A stretch of 64,000 nucleotides of DNA. Origin: Elgaria multicarinata webbii. Taxonomy: Eukaryota; Chordata; Lepidosauria; Squamata; Anguidae. The stretch is from positions 92,284,181-92,348,180 of the forward strand of contig NC_086172.1 of assembly GCF_023053635.1 (NCBI RefSeq). The letters are read 5' to 3'. Positions within the stretch are counted from its first letter, which is position 1. Each line of letters starts with the position of its first letter. This document shows, in pieces, positions 52,801 to 64,000 of the stretch. The notes below the pieces were generated by a model, which saw nothing but the letters and a program-made list of their open reading frames with translations, was not told the DNA's origin and did not search any database. The position numbers were made by a program, and so were the translations under genes.

Positions 52801-53400
52801 TTAGGAGGCCGGGCGAGGGCGCTGCTGTGGCTAAGAGGACGCTCAGTTGAGATGCGCAGGAAAACGTTTTGGTTGCACCGCGGATAACAGGCGGCCCATT
52901 TCTGGCTCGCACTAGTTTCTGGGCGGAGACAGGGAGGGCTATCCTGGAAGAGGGAAGGCCTGAGGCGTCTCTTGGGTCACGCTGAAGCCTCTTCCACGGC
53001 ACGGTGAAGGTTTGTCCTCGCCTCTCGCACACGGCGCGCACCCAGCTCTCAGAGTTGCGGCCTGTCGCCGCACACAGGCCGCTTTTGCACCCAGAGGAGA
53101 CAAGGCGGGAATGGATGTGGGGAGGCACAGCCGTTAAGAAACAAAACAGCCATCCAGGGGTCTGCCACGGAACTGGTGGGAAGGGTTAAGTTGATATGGG
53201 CGAAAGCGGAAACGGGATGGAGAATCAGGATTGTTTGTATCACTCAGGTTGGGATTTAGATTCTTGGGAAGGGCTGAGCGGTCGAGATCTTTCTGTGGGT
53301 ACAGGAAGGTCTCTCCGTCTCTCGCTGTGTGTTTCTTACGGAGGGACGCGCCTGTCGAGCATTTCGGACTACCGGTTTTTTTGCCAGGACTAATGAATGC
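52800..53400 (+). promoter_or_regulatory. SAAL1: CpG-enriched probable SAAL1 promoter / 5' UTR region
   Basis: CG dinucleotides rise here above the flanks (GGCCGGGCGAGGGCGC, CACGGCGCGCACCC). The first coding SAAL1 exon has an intronic acceptor at 54151-54152, so a non-coding first exon upstream is required, and this is the only CpG-enriched stretch available. No TATA box or certain donor was fixed. Confidence 0.6.
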
Positions 53401-54152
53401 AGAGCTGAGCCCCATAACTTATTTTCAGTGCTACGGCTCAGCCGGGGAAACACATGCAGCAATTTTGATGATAAGTGCCAAGTTAATTCCCCCATCTCGC
53501 TCCCAGGAAAGATTATAACTTCTACTGAGGTTTGAGCCCCAGCAACGTTCATGTTTCGAATTAAGCGGGTGACATTTTACAAATTAAGCAGGTGACCCTA
53601 ACTCTTTTAATTTTTAGATCTGTATTTCATTATCATAGTATCCAGGGTAACCGTTTTCTCAGCAGAGTAGATGTTGCTAGCTCTAAGTCCAACGACACAC
53701 CCCAATCATTATCAACCTCCAGTTCTTTAAAATAGTGAGCTTGCATCTTCCCACTCCACTCAGACCCAAAAAAGGGGAGGCTAAGCAAATTGCACATTTA
53801 TGTGTCTGTGTGTTTGATTTGTTTTCATGTTATTTCTTATCAGCAGTGGTGGGTGTGCATTCTTCTGAGGCCCACTGCTACACCCCACAATATGTAGGGT
53901 TTTAGCAGTGTTGTCAACATCTGAACTGGCCTCCGGCTTGAATGAAGGGCACAAGTTCTTACTGTTGCAGAGGGAAGCATTGCAAGGCTTTGCTTTTAGA
54001 CTGAAAGGAGGCATGGTTGGCATATGCATACATCTGTTGGCAAATAAAGTTAAGGCATCTCATCTTACCTTATTAATTGACTGTGTTGGGGAAGAAGCAG
54101 GGCTTAGATAAGCCTTTGCTATTCTAAAGTCTTGCTGTTGTTCCCCCTTTAG

Positions 54153-54312
54153 GAATTTTTTTTGGTGGTCCAGCAGTTATTCAAATATGGACAGGAATCC
54201 ATCACCACCCTCCAGTGATTCAGAGGAGGAGGCAGTAGTTGCTGGGGATTCCATTGGAAACACAGTCTATAGCAAGCACTGGCTATTTGGTGTCCTTACA
54301 AAACTAATTGAG
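54153..54312 (+). CDS. SAAL1: SAAL1 first coding exon (ATG 54187-54189)
   Basis: Acceptor TTCCCCCTTTAG, 34 nt of 5' UTR, then 42 codons reading [19 protein letters not shown] to FGVLTKLIE. Donor GTATGC. Confidence 0.94.
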
Positions 54313-57300
54313 GTATGCTAAATGTGCTGGTAGTCTGTCTCAGTTGGAACAGTTGAGAATTCTGTGACATGAAACTAGATGTGAGTCTGGCTTACAACTG
54401 GTTTGCAGAATTGCCATAGTGCAGCATGGCTGACAGAATGTGCCAGTTGCCACTTTGAATATTCAAGCCGCAACAGGCGGTTGCTGTAGCTTATCATGAA
54501 ATGGAACCTAATGAGGGTGGTTGTTGGGTTGGTTAACAAACAACCTATAATCTTCAAACAGCCCATGGGTTCTATGTGGTTAACCTCCCTAATGGCCCAC
54601 TCTCGCCAGGTTGGGTGTTACAATAAGTCATGGTGACTGCCCACCATAGCTTGAATATTCAAAAGGGCAAGCAGCACGCACTGCAACCTAAACCCAGTCA
54701 ATATCTTGACTGGATTATCATCACTGTACAACATTTTAAAAATGCTTTAAAAATAATTGTGTATGTATGTGTAAAATATATAAATAGTGGCCTCATTCAG
54801 ACAACATGCTAAACTATCCTGCTTAACTACAAAATGGTTAATGGTTAACCATTATGTGGTTAAGCAGCATGGTTTAGCGTGTTGTCTGAACGGGGCCACT
54901 GGGTCTTTATGGCTTCTTAAAAGTGTAAATCTGTTCCTATACATTATACGGAACTTAGGTGTTACCTCCTTGGTTTTGAAACAGTTTTATTATGATATTG
55001 AAGGCCTAGTTATTTAGTTTTATTTATTACTTAAATTTATATACCACTTTCCACAGAGGTATCAAAGCAGTGAGCATAAAGTACAATGACATCAAAACAA
55101 CAATAAAAGCAGTGCCGTGCAAATTATTTGGCAATAGAACTACGCACAAACCATAGCTGACAAGGAAGGCTTAAACGTCAGAACTGTGGGGGGCTGTCTA
55201 ATATCAGGAACGCTTTCAGGTGGATTCCTGCATTGAGCAAGGGGTTGGACTCCATGGCCTTATAGCCCCCTTCCAACTCAACTATTCTATGATTCTATGA
55301 ATGTCAATTGATAAAGGGTTCTAGAGGGTGGGTGTGAAAACACTAAATGTTCAACTGCAAGTGGTACCCTCAGAAGTGACCACAGAGATTGGGTAGCGGC
55401 ATAAGGGGCGAAGAGCTCCTTTTCAAACATGTCTTGTTCCTGCATCTTATTTATTTCTTGCTATGGTCAGCAGGCTGTTTCAATCATGTCATGCCAATGC
55501 TTTTGCATCTACACTGGCTGTCACTGCATTCCTGGGCCCAATTTAAAATGCCGTTTTTAACATATTAAGTCCTAAATATCTTGGGACCAGGTTACCTGAA
55601 GGAACACCACCTTCCATATTTACCTACCCAACCCTAAGATTACCTACAGAGAACCTTGTCAGGGTGCCCCGCTAAGTGAAGTTTAGCAGGTGATTAGAAG
55701 AGAAGGAACCTTTTCAGTGGTGATGCCCTGATTGTAGAATGTCCTTTCCAGAGAGGCTCACCTGGCGCCTATATTGTGGCTTTTTTGGCATCAGGTGAAG
55801 AACTTTTTATTCTCCCAAATGTTTTATGAGCTCTTTAAGGACATTTTAAGATTGTTTTAAGACCTTTTAAGATTCCCAATATTTCAGTTCCCTCTGTGGG
55901 AATTGTAATTTTGACTGGTTTTATTTTTTCAGTTAGTTTGTATTGTTGGATGTGTTATGTAGTTTGTATTTAAGTTTTAGTGTTTCTTTGTTATGTTTTA
56001 TAAACCATCCAGAGGACTATTTTCAGTGGGCAATATATAAATGCTGAAATAAATAAAGGCAAACATATGTTTTGAATATTCTTTGTTTTAATACTGTTTG
56101 GAAATCATGGATATGTCCTTTTTTTCTAGTTCAGGGCATTTTCCCAAAAGATGCTAAGAATGTTATTGAAATGTTTCACATTTGTAAAATGAATAAAGGA
56201 GAGCAACGTTGAACGGACATTTGATTTTTAAATTGTGCATTGATTTACAACATTCAAAAGTGATACGTTAGGCTTTAATTCTACATACAATATTGACTTG
56301 GTAGTAAAGGTTCATTGAGTTAAGTAAGATTTGCTTCCTAGTAAGTGTGCATAAGATCACAACTCTAGTGTCACTTCTAAAAAAAGTGTTGGATCCTGGA
56401 ATGGATCTTGGTTATGTTTTCCATTGATTTGTTAATTGCTGAGGATCTGGAAGAACAGAAGACTCAGCAGAAACGTAAAGGTCAACTCTACACCTGGACA
56501 TTGAGTGTCATAATTGAATAATTGTCTAACTGATTGTCTTCAATTAAGGGTTGCAAGGAGTTGCATCATTGTACAGGTTGTCTATAAAAGTAAATGTATT
56601 TTCATGTTCATTATTACTTCCATGTCCCTTACCCAACTTGATGTGAGCTGTATTGACTGACCGTTTGTAAGTATTTGTATCTGTACTGCCATAACTAAAT
56701 TATATATTTATTTGCCAGTAAAAAGGTTTGTTTTAACCTACATAAATCTCTGTCTTATTTCACGTCTTTGCTGACTTGGCTGAGAACCGCTGCAATCTCT
56801 GCTAGTCTCTGGAAGGCCCAGACAGAGACTTAACACAAAAGGTTATGTGCCAGAAACCCAGTCTGTGCCATAACTAATCAGCTTTTAAAGCCATAACTCA
56901 ACAAAAAGCACTTCTAGTGCTACTTTGGTTCCTTTATCAATGTGTTCTTTTTATTTTCATTGGAAGGTTATTAGCTCTAAGGATGATTCTGAGGTGAATG
57001 ATGTGGAAGAACAGATGGAACTAGATGAAGATATGGAGAATGACATTTGCAAAGTATGGGACATGTCAATGGATAAGGTATTGGTCATTTTTTAATGTTT
57101 TGTATTGACATTATCTGGGAATATGTTTATTGAAGGACAGCATCCTGTGCATGTTTAGACAGAAAAATGTTCTACAACTCCCAGTATGGCTGGTTGGGGA
57201 GTGCTGGGAATTCTAGAACTTTTTTCTGTTTAAACATGCATAGGATTGCATCCAAAGAGAGGAAATTCGCATAGCTAGTATGAAAAACATGAGTGCCATG

Positions 57301-60300
57301 ATGGATCAGATCAGATCAAGGGTCCATCTAGTCCTGCATTTTACTCGCACAGTAGCCAACCAGCTGTCGATGGGAGACCCACAAGCAGGACACGAGTGCA
57401 ACTACACTCCCAGCCCCTGACCATGTTCCCCAGGAACTGGTGTATCTAGGCTTACTGCCTCTGATTACTGGAGGTTGCATAGAGGCATTAGGACTAGTAG
57501 CCATTGATAGTTTTCTCCTCCAGGAATTTGTGTAAATGCCTTTTAAAGCCATCCAAACTGGAGGCCATCACTATGTCATATAGTGAATTTCATAGTTTGA
57601 CCACGTGCTACGTGAAGAAGTACTTCCTTTTATCTGTTCTGAATCTCCCATAAATCAGCTTCATGGGATGATCCTCGGTTCTAGTACCATGCATAATTTT
57701 GTATATTTCTTAGCCTCCTTTTTCCAAGCTAAACAATCTCAGATGTTGTAATCTTCCGTCATAGGAGAGTTGCTCCAGCCCCTTGATCATTTTAGTTGCC
57801 CTTTTCTGCATTTGTTTTCAGTCTACAATATCTTTTTTTAGGTGCAGTGACCAAATCTGTACACAGTATTCTAAGTGTGGCTGTACCATAGATTTATATA
57901 CAGACAGTATGATATTGGCAGTTCTGGTCTCAATTTTTTTTTCTAATTATGCATAACATGGAATTTGTCTATTTTGCTGCACACTGGGTTGACATTTTCA
58001 TAGAGCTCATCACCACAAGCCCAAGATCTCTTTCTTGGTCATTGCCATCTCAGATCCCATCAAGTTATACTTGGATTGAGATTTTTTGCCACAGCGTGCA
58101 TCACTTTATGCTTGCTTACATTGAACCGCATTTGCTATTTAGATTGTCCATTCTCCCAGTTTGGAGTGATCCTTTTGCAGTTTCTCACAATTCTTTTTTG
58201 CTTTAATCACCCTAAATAATTTGGTCTCATTGGCAAACTTGGCCACTTCATTGCAAACTCCTAATTCACGATTGTATAAGAACAGAGTCCAGTTGCAAAA
58301 ATGTTTCAGCTGTGGTACTGTGCTCTGTTTTGAGGTTTTCACACAGTCATATTAACCTTTCAAAATACACATATAGAGCTTTTGAAAGAGAGAGAGCTCT
58401 GACCTGAGAGCCAATCATCTGTCTAATGCCTTACTGGCAAGAGCCAGGCAGGGCAGAAGGACACAAGCTTTTGTAGCCTCACATTCCTCTAATGTTATTG
58501 TTTTCAGCTAGACGGGCTTCTCGGTGTGCAGGAATAGGAACGGAGAGCCACATCTCTCTTTTCCCCTCCCACCCACCATCCAGCCTCCTTGTCTCCCTTT
58601 CTCCCTCCAAAGTTCCTGATGTGACTTCAGAGAGGAGCTGCTGTAGAGTTTTCCACAGTGGCTGTGAGGGGGATTTTCCCCTCCTGAGGTTGTACAGCCT
58701 CCGGGTGGGGGAGGGATTTGCAGTATCCTATGACCCATGGGACACCTGGGGACCATAGGATTGTTCTGTTAATGCACAAGGACCTCAACTCAAACAGTGT
58801 GAAGATAGAGTGGAATTGCTATTGGACTTATTTTTAGAATTGACAAGTTGCATACAATAAGAGCTTCGGCTATTGGGCAGTATAAAAATGTAATAAATAA
58901 ATAAATAAATAAATAAAGAATGTATGTAAAAAGGGGGTACGTTGTAGATCTCCTATGAATCGCATCGGCTAGTTTCACAGCAGGTGGGGTTTATGTGAGA
59001 ATAAATAGAATCTTATTGGCTTTCTTAAACATTTTAAATAACTTGCAACAGTTTACTCCAAGATGAAATCAAATGTTTTTGTATCATGGAGATGTGTACT
59101 CAGATGTCATAGACTGAGGAAATAAGAATGTAGCAAATACACTTGAATGACAAGTTTTCAACCATACTCTATAACTAAAGGTACAGTCCTTTGCATATTT
59201 ACCCAGAAAAGAACCCTACAACTTCCAGCATGCCCCAGTCAGCAACATGCATAGGACTGAGCCATAAGAATGTAGAAACCAGCTATTTACAGTTACGTTG
59301 AAATAGTAGTTGCTTGAATATGAGTGAGAGAAGGGACTACTTTTTAAAGGAGATTTAATTTTCCATTTCTCATGTAACAATGATTCACACATGATTTTTC
59401 TTATTTTCAGGATGTTGCTTTATTTCTACAAGAGTTTAATGCCCCTGATATATTTATGGGTGTGTTTGCCAAGTCTAAGTGTCCTCGGCTTACTGTAAGT
59501 CCTGTTCTGAATTTATGCTTAGTTTATTAATAATACTTAGTGCTTTTGATTTTTTTTCATGCCATATGTAGCCAGAGGCATAGGTCCAGGGCTCCACAGT
59601 TATGGGAGGAATACCCTTCCATAAGGTGTTCACCTACCCTCCTCTTTAGTGTCATTCTGCAAATGAGCAAAGACTATTTTATTTTTGACAAGTTTCATAA
59701 AGCAATAAATCAAAGTTCCAGTGAAGAGAGATTTTCTGGAGACTAAATTTGTTTTTTATTTTAGTCTATTTACATCCTACTTTTCAGCTAAGATTGGCTT
59801 CCAAAGCACCATGCATTTAAAATCCAGTCAATGGTACAATATAATTAGAGAAATGTGTGTGGCGTGTGTGGTGTTGTCTTTTCTGGCTCCTGGAAGTTGG
59901 TCGTGCAATCCAGTTCCAGGCTCTTTCTTTGGAGGGAGGAAGTGCAGATGCACACAGGAACTGGCTGATAGTAAAGACACTGATCCACAAAAGTAGTTGT
60001 TCTGTTGATCTGCACTCTTCTGTCCCCTGGGAGTAGGTGATATATATGCTGAGATGTATTATTGTGCAAAGGTTTCATCTTTGTGGGGAACAGAGTACTT
60101 AATTAGTCAATGTGCTATGAAAACATCTGGATCTGGACTCTATCAGTGAAGAAAACAGGGCTAACCTTCTCCCTGCTATGCCCCTATATGGCTGTTGAAA
60201 GTCAAGTGAAATGTGTGTGTGTTTAACCAGAGACAGACAGTGATAATTCAGACAATAATAATTCTCTGAATCTGTTTTCCCCTTATTACCATCTTTTTGG

Positions 60301-63286
60301 CAATTATTTTTCTTCTTACGTAACTTTATGCTAATGCTAGCCAATATCTACTCTATGTGCTTAACCTTACTTTATTTGGCATTTCAGGAAATCTGTGTGG
60401 GCATACTGGGTAATATGGCCTGTTGCCAAGACATATGCATGTCCTTTAGTAAAAATGAGGATCTTGGGTAAGTGGCATTTTTGGTTTCTGAATTTTTATG
60501 AAATAGCAAAAATGGATTAGGAAAGGAATCAAAAATAAAATTGCCAATATCATACCCCCTTATACAATCTATTTTGCAACCACACTTGATATACTGTGTA
60601 CCACACCTAAAAAAGGATATTATAGAGTTAGAAAAATTGCAGAAAAGGACAAGTACAATGATCAAGGGACTGGAGTAACTCCCTAATGAGGAAAAGTTAC
60701 AATGTCTGCGACTGTTTATTTTAGAAAAAAGACGAGTAAGGGGAGACTTGATAGAGGTGTACAGAATTATGCATGGTGTGGCGAAAGTGTATAGGGAGTC
60801 ATTTTTCTCCCTCCCATAATACTAGATACCAAGGTCATCCCATGAAGCTGATTGGTGGGAGATTTAGGATGTACTTCTTCGCACAGTGCATAGTTAAACT
60901 ATGGAATTCACTTCCACAAGATGTAGTGATGGTCATCAATGTGGATGGCTTTAAAAAGGGATTGGGCAAATTCATGGAGGATAAGGCTGCTGCCTTCTCT
61001 GTCAGAAGCAGTATGCCTATCCACACCAGTTGCAGGAGAGCACAACCTATTTGGGGCTTTGTCACAGGGAAATAATAGAAATGTTTGAAAGGTACTTGTT
61101 TGAAGAAGAACAAGAGCAATGAGGAAATGAAGAAAATAAAATTCAGGTTGAAAGTAAAGAAGATACAAGAGAATAATACTTTAATAAAATATCGGAGGTG
61201 ATCAAGTAGTAGCTTTGAAGAAGGTTGGGCAGAATTGAAGGAAGGGTTGAGGTAGCTAGTGTAAATTTAGAAGGGTTAGCAAGAACTTGTACAGAAAAAG
61301 AAGTATAGAATAGAACAGGACCCTGATAAATTTTTAGGTGGAGAAGAAATGGCATGGTTGCTAGGTCCCTGTCTGAATGGATATACAGTGTCATGAACTA
61401 AGATAAAAAACATAAATGTGTGGTGGACATTAGTCCAAACTTGAGACTTTTGAATGGTGGGATAGTGAAATGCTGAGTTTAGTGGTTTTTAAAGATAATT
61501 TTATTAGGGTGTGTTCAGATATACCTAAACCCAGGATGTGGTGGGGCAGGCCCAGCTTCTCCTTGCCTTCCTGCTGCAGTGGACAGTCATATTTCCTAGC
61601 TTTGAATACTGTTAGTTTTTGTTGCAGGTGAGCTACAGCAGGGTCTTTCATAGGGAGTATGAACATTCTTTTGATAAACATGCGTTCTCATAAAGCCTTG
61701 GGAACACCTATCTGCATCGTTCCATTGCTCTCTTTGGTGTGTGACACCAATTATATCGTTGTTTGGATCAAGGACAGATGTTTTAGCTTTTCTTTCTGGG
61801 CGAGAGTATATGGCAATGTAACTGACAAAGACAGGTTATACTTTAATTGGAGAAGAGCTTTAGCTCAGTGATAGAGCACAGGCTTTCCGTGTGGAAAGTC
61901 CCAGGTTCAATCCTCAGCATCTCCAGGTAGAGTAGGAAAAGCGCCTGCCTGAAACCCTGGAGTGCCGCTGCCAATCTGTACACAATACTAGGCTAGGTGG
62001 ACCAGTGGTCTGACTCCATGACCCTTTTCAGACAACACGCTAAACCACAGTGGTTCAGCACTTTAAGCTAAACATTATGGCTTAGCATGTCATGTGAACC
62101 ATTCCTAACCATGGTGACTACATAACCACGGTTTAAACACGCTCACTCACCAATTGCTGCAAAAGGGTTAGCGGACTTACTGTGGGTTAGCGTGTTGTCT
62201 GAATGGGCCCTATAGAAGGCCGCTTCCTATGTTCCTACTTCTTTATCTACCCACTGTAGCTTGTAAATGCTCTGGCAGCAAACTTGTCACACTCTTCTGC
62301 AACAAGCACACTTGTTGGTGCTACAGAATTGATAAATAGGAGCAGAACATCTACGTACAAGTTCTTCATCCTAAGTAGTTTGTAGATTCTGGCCTAAATG
62401 CCCTTGCTAAAGGCTACTTAGCGAATTTGTGTAGAACTAAGAACTTGGATCTGGATTTATAGCCCTTTATGATTGAATCACCCTTTATGTGTGGGCCCCG
62501 CTACTGTTCATGCTCTCTATTTTTGCAGCTATAAACATTAGCAATATGTGGTCAGGAAATGTGGTATGTTTAGACAAAGATTCAGAAAAGGTGATGGGAA
62601 ATTAATTTTTGCTGTCTCCTCTTTAATAAGATGCTTAGTTGACATTTGCAGTGTATTGTCACTTTTCCAGACAAATGGTGTTGCAGCGTCTTTGTGATTC
62701 TGATTCCCCAACTCTGCTTGAAACAAGCAGGTAAGCTATTTTGTTAAACAATCTCAGCATAAAGTACTGCTAGGTATTCAGTTCTATTGCATGTAAATAA
62801 TTATCAATTGATTTGCTTTTTATTTTCTAAATTAGGCCTTTAATCTTATATATACTTACTTGGGAATAACTACTACTGAACTCAGTAGAATATTTCCAAG
62901 GCTTCCTGATTCCCACTCCTTGTTTAAATATCACAATTGAATTAATTTCACTCATTATTTGTCAGATTTTTATTTTAGTTGTATATAATAGGCTTATGCC
63001 TCATTTACACTTGCGCAGGAAAAAAAATGGCATTGAAGTCTTATGTATGTCTGCTCAGAAATTCCATGGAATTCAGTGTGGCCTATTCCTGGGTATGTAT
63101 AGGATTTGCATCCTGAATCTGTTTTTTTTTTTTAAATTCTATGCTAATTAAGGTTGCATTTTCTTTTTAGGTTGTTGCTGACTTGCCTCTGCCAATCTGA
63201 AGTGGCTAGTATTTGGGTGGAAAGAATCCGAGGAAGTCCGTCAGTGTATGACTGTATCTGTTTTATCATGTCTAGTTCTACAAATG
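54187..63286 (+). CDS. SAAL1: SAAL1, serum amyloid A-like 1 (5' part, six coding exons)
   Basis: SAAL1 is a nuclear armadillo-like protein reported to promote proliferation of synovial fibroblasts; its biochemical role is not well defined. Six exons join in frame (126+111+84+80+60+116 = 577 nt, about 192 of roughly 474 residues). The start [15 protein letters not shown] matches the family. It is followed by an acidic segment ([15 protein letters not shown]), then ARM-like helices including [18 protein letters not shown] and [12 protein letters not shown]. The rest lies beyond the right edge. It is co-oriented with HPS5 and follows it at about 3-5 kb, as in mammals. No disabling changes were seen. 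Confidence 0.95.
54400..54690. mobile_element. Relative of the 32955 palindromic element
   Basis: CTTTGAATATTCAAGCCGCA and CATAGCTTGAATATTCAAAA are the mirrored inner blocks. More diverged than 32955-33205. Confidence 0.55.
54786..54900. mobile_element. Near-complete 115-bp palindrome of the TTCAGACAACA family
   Basis: Two arms of about 56 bp match at about 49 of 56 positions by hand count, from AGTGGCCTCATTCAGACAAC to GTTGTCTGAACGGGGCCACT. There is almost no unpaired centre. Most mismatches are C/T or G/A differences. SAAL1 intron 1. Confidence 0.75.
55140..55300 (+). mobile_element. CR1 LINE 3' end in SAAL1 intron 1
   Basis: GGATTCCTGCATTGAGCAAG, GGACTCCATGGCCTTATAGC and the terminal ATTCTATGATTCTATG identify a short CR1 3' fragment. 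Confidence 0.8.
55430..56065 (+). mobile_element. L2-type LINE 3' end in SAAL1 intron 1
   Basis: Contains degraded L2 C-terminal coding (GAATGTCCTTTCCAGAGAGG, a relative of the copy at 46930) and ends ATAAACCATCCAGAGGAC then GCAATATATAAATGCTGAAA. More diverged than its relative, hence probably older. Confidence 0.7.
56255..56362. mobile_element. Degraded palindromic element, AATCCTATGC family
   Basis: GGTTCATTGAGTTAAGTAAG and CCTAGTAAGTGTGCATAAGA are mutated versions of the family core. Confidence 0.55.
56387..56835 (+). mobile_element. Candidate solo LTR fossil, sense, SAAL1 intron 1
   Basis: Starts TGTTGGATCC and ends CTTAACA, with TATAAAAG near 56583 and T-rich sequence before a more GC-rich 3' part. 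No internal coding is seen next to it. A poly(A) signal is not clear, so the assignment is tentative. Confidence 0.35.
56967..57077 (+). CDS. SAAL1: SAAL1 coding exon 2
   Basis: Acceptor TTTTCATTGGAAG and donor GTATTG, 37 codons. Reads [19 protein letters not shown] to KVWDMSMDK. Confidence 0.94.
57127..57252. mobile_element. Palindromic element, AATCCTATGC-related, SAAL1 intron 2
   Basis: GTGCATGTTTAGACAGAAAA and CTACAACTCCCAGTATGGCT are mirrored by CTGGGAATTCTAGAACTTTT and AAACATGCATAGGATTGCAT, giving arms of about 50 bp. Confidence 0.75.
57280..58290 (-). mobile_element. CR1-like LINE, antisense in SAAL1 intron 2
   Basis: Same family and layout as the copy at 28082-29265: head AGGGTCCATCTAGTCCTGCA, middle CATGCATAATTTTGTATA, far end CACCCTAAATAATTTGGTCT. 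Heavily mutated. Confidence 0.75.
58858..58918 (+). mobile_element. Short LINE 3' tail with (AATA)n
   Basis: GAGCTTCGGCTATTGGGCAG then TATAAAAATG and (AATA)n. It is the last 60 bp of the same LINE tail as at 47280-47340. Confidence 0.7.
59411..59494 (+). CDS. SAAL1: SAAL1 coding exon 3
   Basis: Acceptor CTTATTTTCAG and donor GTAAGT, 28 codons. Reads [19 protein letters not shown] to CPRLT. Confidence 0.96.
60388..60467 (+). CDS. SAAL1: SAAL1 coding exon 4
   Basis: Acceptor GGCATTTCAG and donor GTAAGT, 80 nt. Reads [19 protein letters not shown] to KNEDL. Confidence 0.95.
60550..61075 (+). mobile_element. CR1-like LINE 3' end, sense, SAAL1 intron 4
   Basis: A 100-codon frame ends [38 protein letters not shown] and [14 protein letters not shown], the CR1-like RT C terminus. 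This is the only sense copy of the family in the window. Upstream codons include [19 protein letters not shown]. Confidence 0.8.
61848..62236 (+). mobile_element. tRNA-derived SINE split by a palindromic DNA element
   Basis: The head TTTAGCTCAGTGATAGAGCA with B-box GGTTCAATCC, and the body CTGAAACCCTGGAGTGCCGC to GTGGTCTGACTCC, fill 61856-62019. The SINE end GAAGGCCGCTTCCTATGTTC resumes at about 62214. The element at 62020-62211 lies between the halves. Confidence 0.75.
62020..62211. mobile_element. Palindromic miniature element inserted in a SINE
   Basis: TTTTCAGACAACACGCTAAA opens it and GGGTTAGCGTGTTGTCTGAA closes it. It splits the SINE at 61848-62236. No unambiguous target duplication is visible. 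Confidence 0.7.
62671..62730 (+). CDS. SAAL1: SAAL1 coding exon 5
   Basis: Acceptor CACTTTTCCAG and donor GTAAGC, 60 nt. Reads [19 protein letters not shown]. Confidence 0.95.
63030..63118. mobile_element. Degraded palindromic element, AATCCTATGC family
   Basis: TCTGCTCAGAAATTCCATGG and GGGTATGTATAGGATTTGCA retain the family pattern. It ends about 50 bp before SAAL1 coding exon 6; a further weak copy is at about 62840-62912. Confidence 0.5.
63171..63286 (+). CDS. SAAL1: SAAL1 coding exon 6
   Basis: Acceptor TTTCTTTTTAG and donor GTAGGC, 116 nt. Reads [19 protein letters not shown] to FIMSSSTN and ends in phase 1. The next exon is not found before 64000. Confidence 0.95.
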
Positions 63287-64000
63287 GTAGGCTACTAAAT
63301 AATTTGAGCATTGCTCTTGTCAAACTAAAGGTTTTATTAAAAAGGGTTCAGTCCTTCTTCAAATGCAGTTTAGCATGATTCCTGGTGTATCTTTATCAGG
63401 GGAATGTTAAAAAAAAAAATCCTTCTTACTAAAAATTTGTTCTAATCATTTTTTTTAAATAGAAAAGTTTCCTGTGATTAAGAGTTCTTCAAAACACATT
63501 GGGAACCAACCATGCCAACCACTGCAGCTGTTTTTGTGTTTGGTGTCTTCTTACTTATGGTTCCTACGTGGGCATAGAACCTGCACATGGAAGGCTCTCT
63601 TTAAAGTTTAACAGAGCCCTGTGTCATTCTGTACATCCATGGGTTCCTGTATTTGTGCACTGAGAGGAGCAGGGAGGATAGAGACAGGCCTGTGTTAAGC
63701 CTATGGGGTTCTGAATTGCATGCAAGAAAGAATTCTATGCTAACTCAAGTAATCTTCATGAGAACCACAAATGCCTGGATTTGTGGATTTAATTAAAACT
63801 TACTTTTGAAGGATATACATGTGCTATAGAGGGTCTTAAAAGGAAAACAAAGGTGCCAGCTTTTTCTTTTTCTTTTTTGCTTTGCAGCTCTACCAGGTCC
63901 AGATTCTCACCCCTCCGCTGCTTTTTTAAAGTGCATGGAACTTCTAGGGTGCAACCCTATTGGGCTGTCACCCACTAGAAAGAAGGTTCCAATGCAGGCA

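Noticed and set aside
52742-53552. Several overlapping ORFs near 53 kb on both strands
   Set aside because: They coincide with the CpG-enriched SAAL1 promoter and have no family similarity.
61856-61915. tRNA-like A and B boxes suggesting a tRNA gene
   Set aside because: They belong to a SINE with a long non-tRNA body; no intact cloverleaf was made out.

Overview
The window is vertebrate nuclear DNA. It is intron-rich, with GT-AG exons, CpG-dense promoters and dense interspersed repeats. The repeat set points to a squamate reptile (lizard or snake): L2-type LINE tails ending in a GGCGGTATAAA-like block plus (AAT)n or (AATA)n, CR1 3' ends finishing in ATTCTATGATTCT, two tRNA-derived SINE families, and many short palindromic DNA elements such as the CTCCAGAT and AATCCTATGC families. 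Species cannot be resolved by reading alone. No prokaryotic features, CRISPR arrays or RNA-gene clusters were seen.

Three host genes are recognised, in the same order and relative orientation as on human 11p15. (1) GTF2H1 (TFIIH p62 subunit) lies on the minus strand at 740-8301. Four coding exons give about the first 201 residues, and the rest lies beyond the left edge. (2) HPS5 (BLOC-2 subunit) lies on the plus strand and is complete: 22 coding exons between 17320 and 49087 join in one open frame of 3432 nt (1143 residues plus stop), with phase agreeing at every junction. (3) SAAL1 lies on the plus strand from 54187. Its first six coding exons (about 192 residues) are present and the rest is beyond the right edge.

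GTF2H1 and HPS5 are head to head around a CpG-dense region at about 13.76-14.80 kb. It holds four CACGTG E-boxes, two of them the full GTCACGTGAC palindrome (the CLEAR / TFEB-MITF type), an M-box-like TCATGTGA, a CCAAT box and two GCCGCCATGAC (YY1-like) sites. HPS5 acts in lysosome-related organelle biogenesis, so this is the most suggestive regulatory signal here. HPS5 intron 1 is almost entirely an L2 endonuclease-RT fragment (14986-17180). That L2 is split by a composite insert: about 4.7 tandem copies of a 110-bp unit, each able to form two perfect hairpins, joined to an L2-like 3' tail in reverse orientation. HPS5 ends at 49087 with poly(A) signals to about 51275. A second CpG-enriched region at 52.8-53.4 kb is the likely SAAL1 promoter.

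Introns and intergenic DNA are mostly repeats: L2 fragments, CR1 and CR1-like fragments in both orientations, tRNA SINEs (two interrupted by other elements), several families of palindromic miniature DNA transposons, a hAT-like element with terminal repeats and an 8-bp target duplication, and two candidate solo LTR fossils. Three retroelement tails stop within about 12-15 bp of splice sites. No undescribed protein-coding system was found; the unusual content is structural and regulatory.
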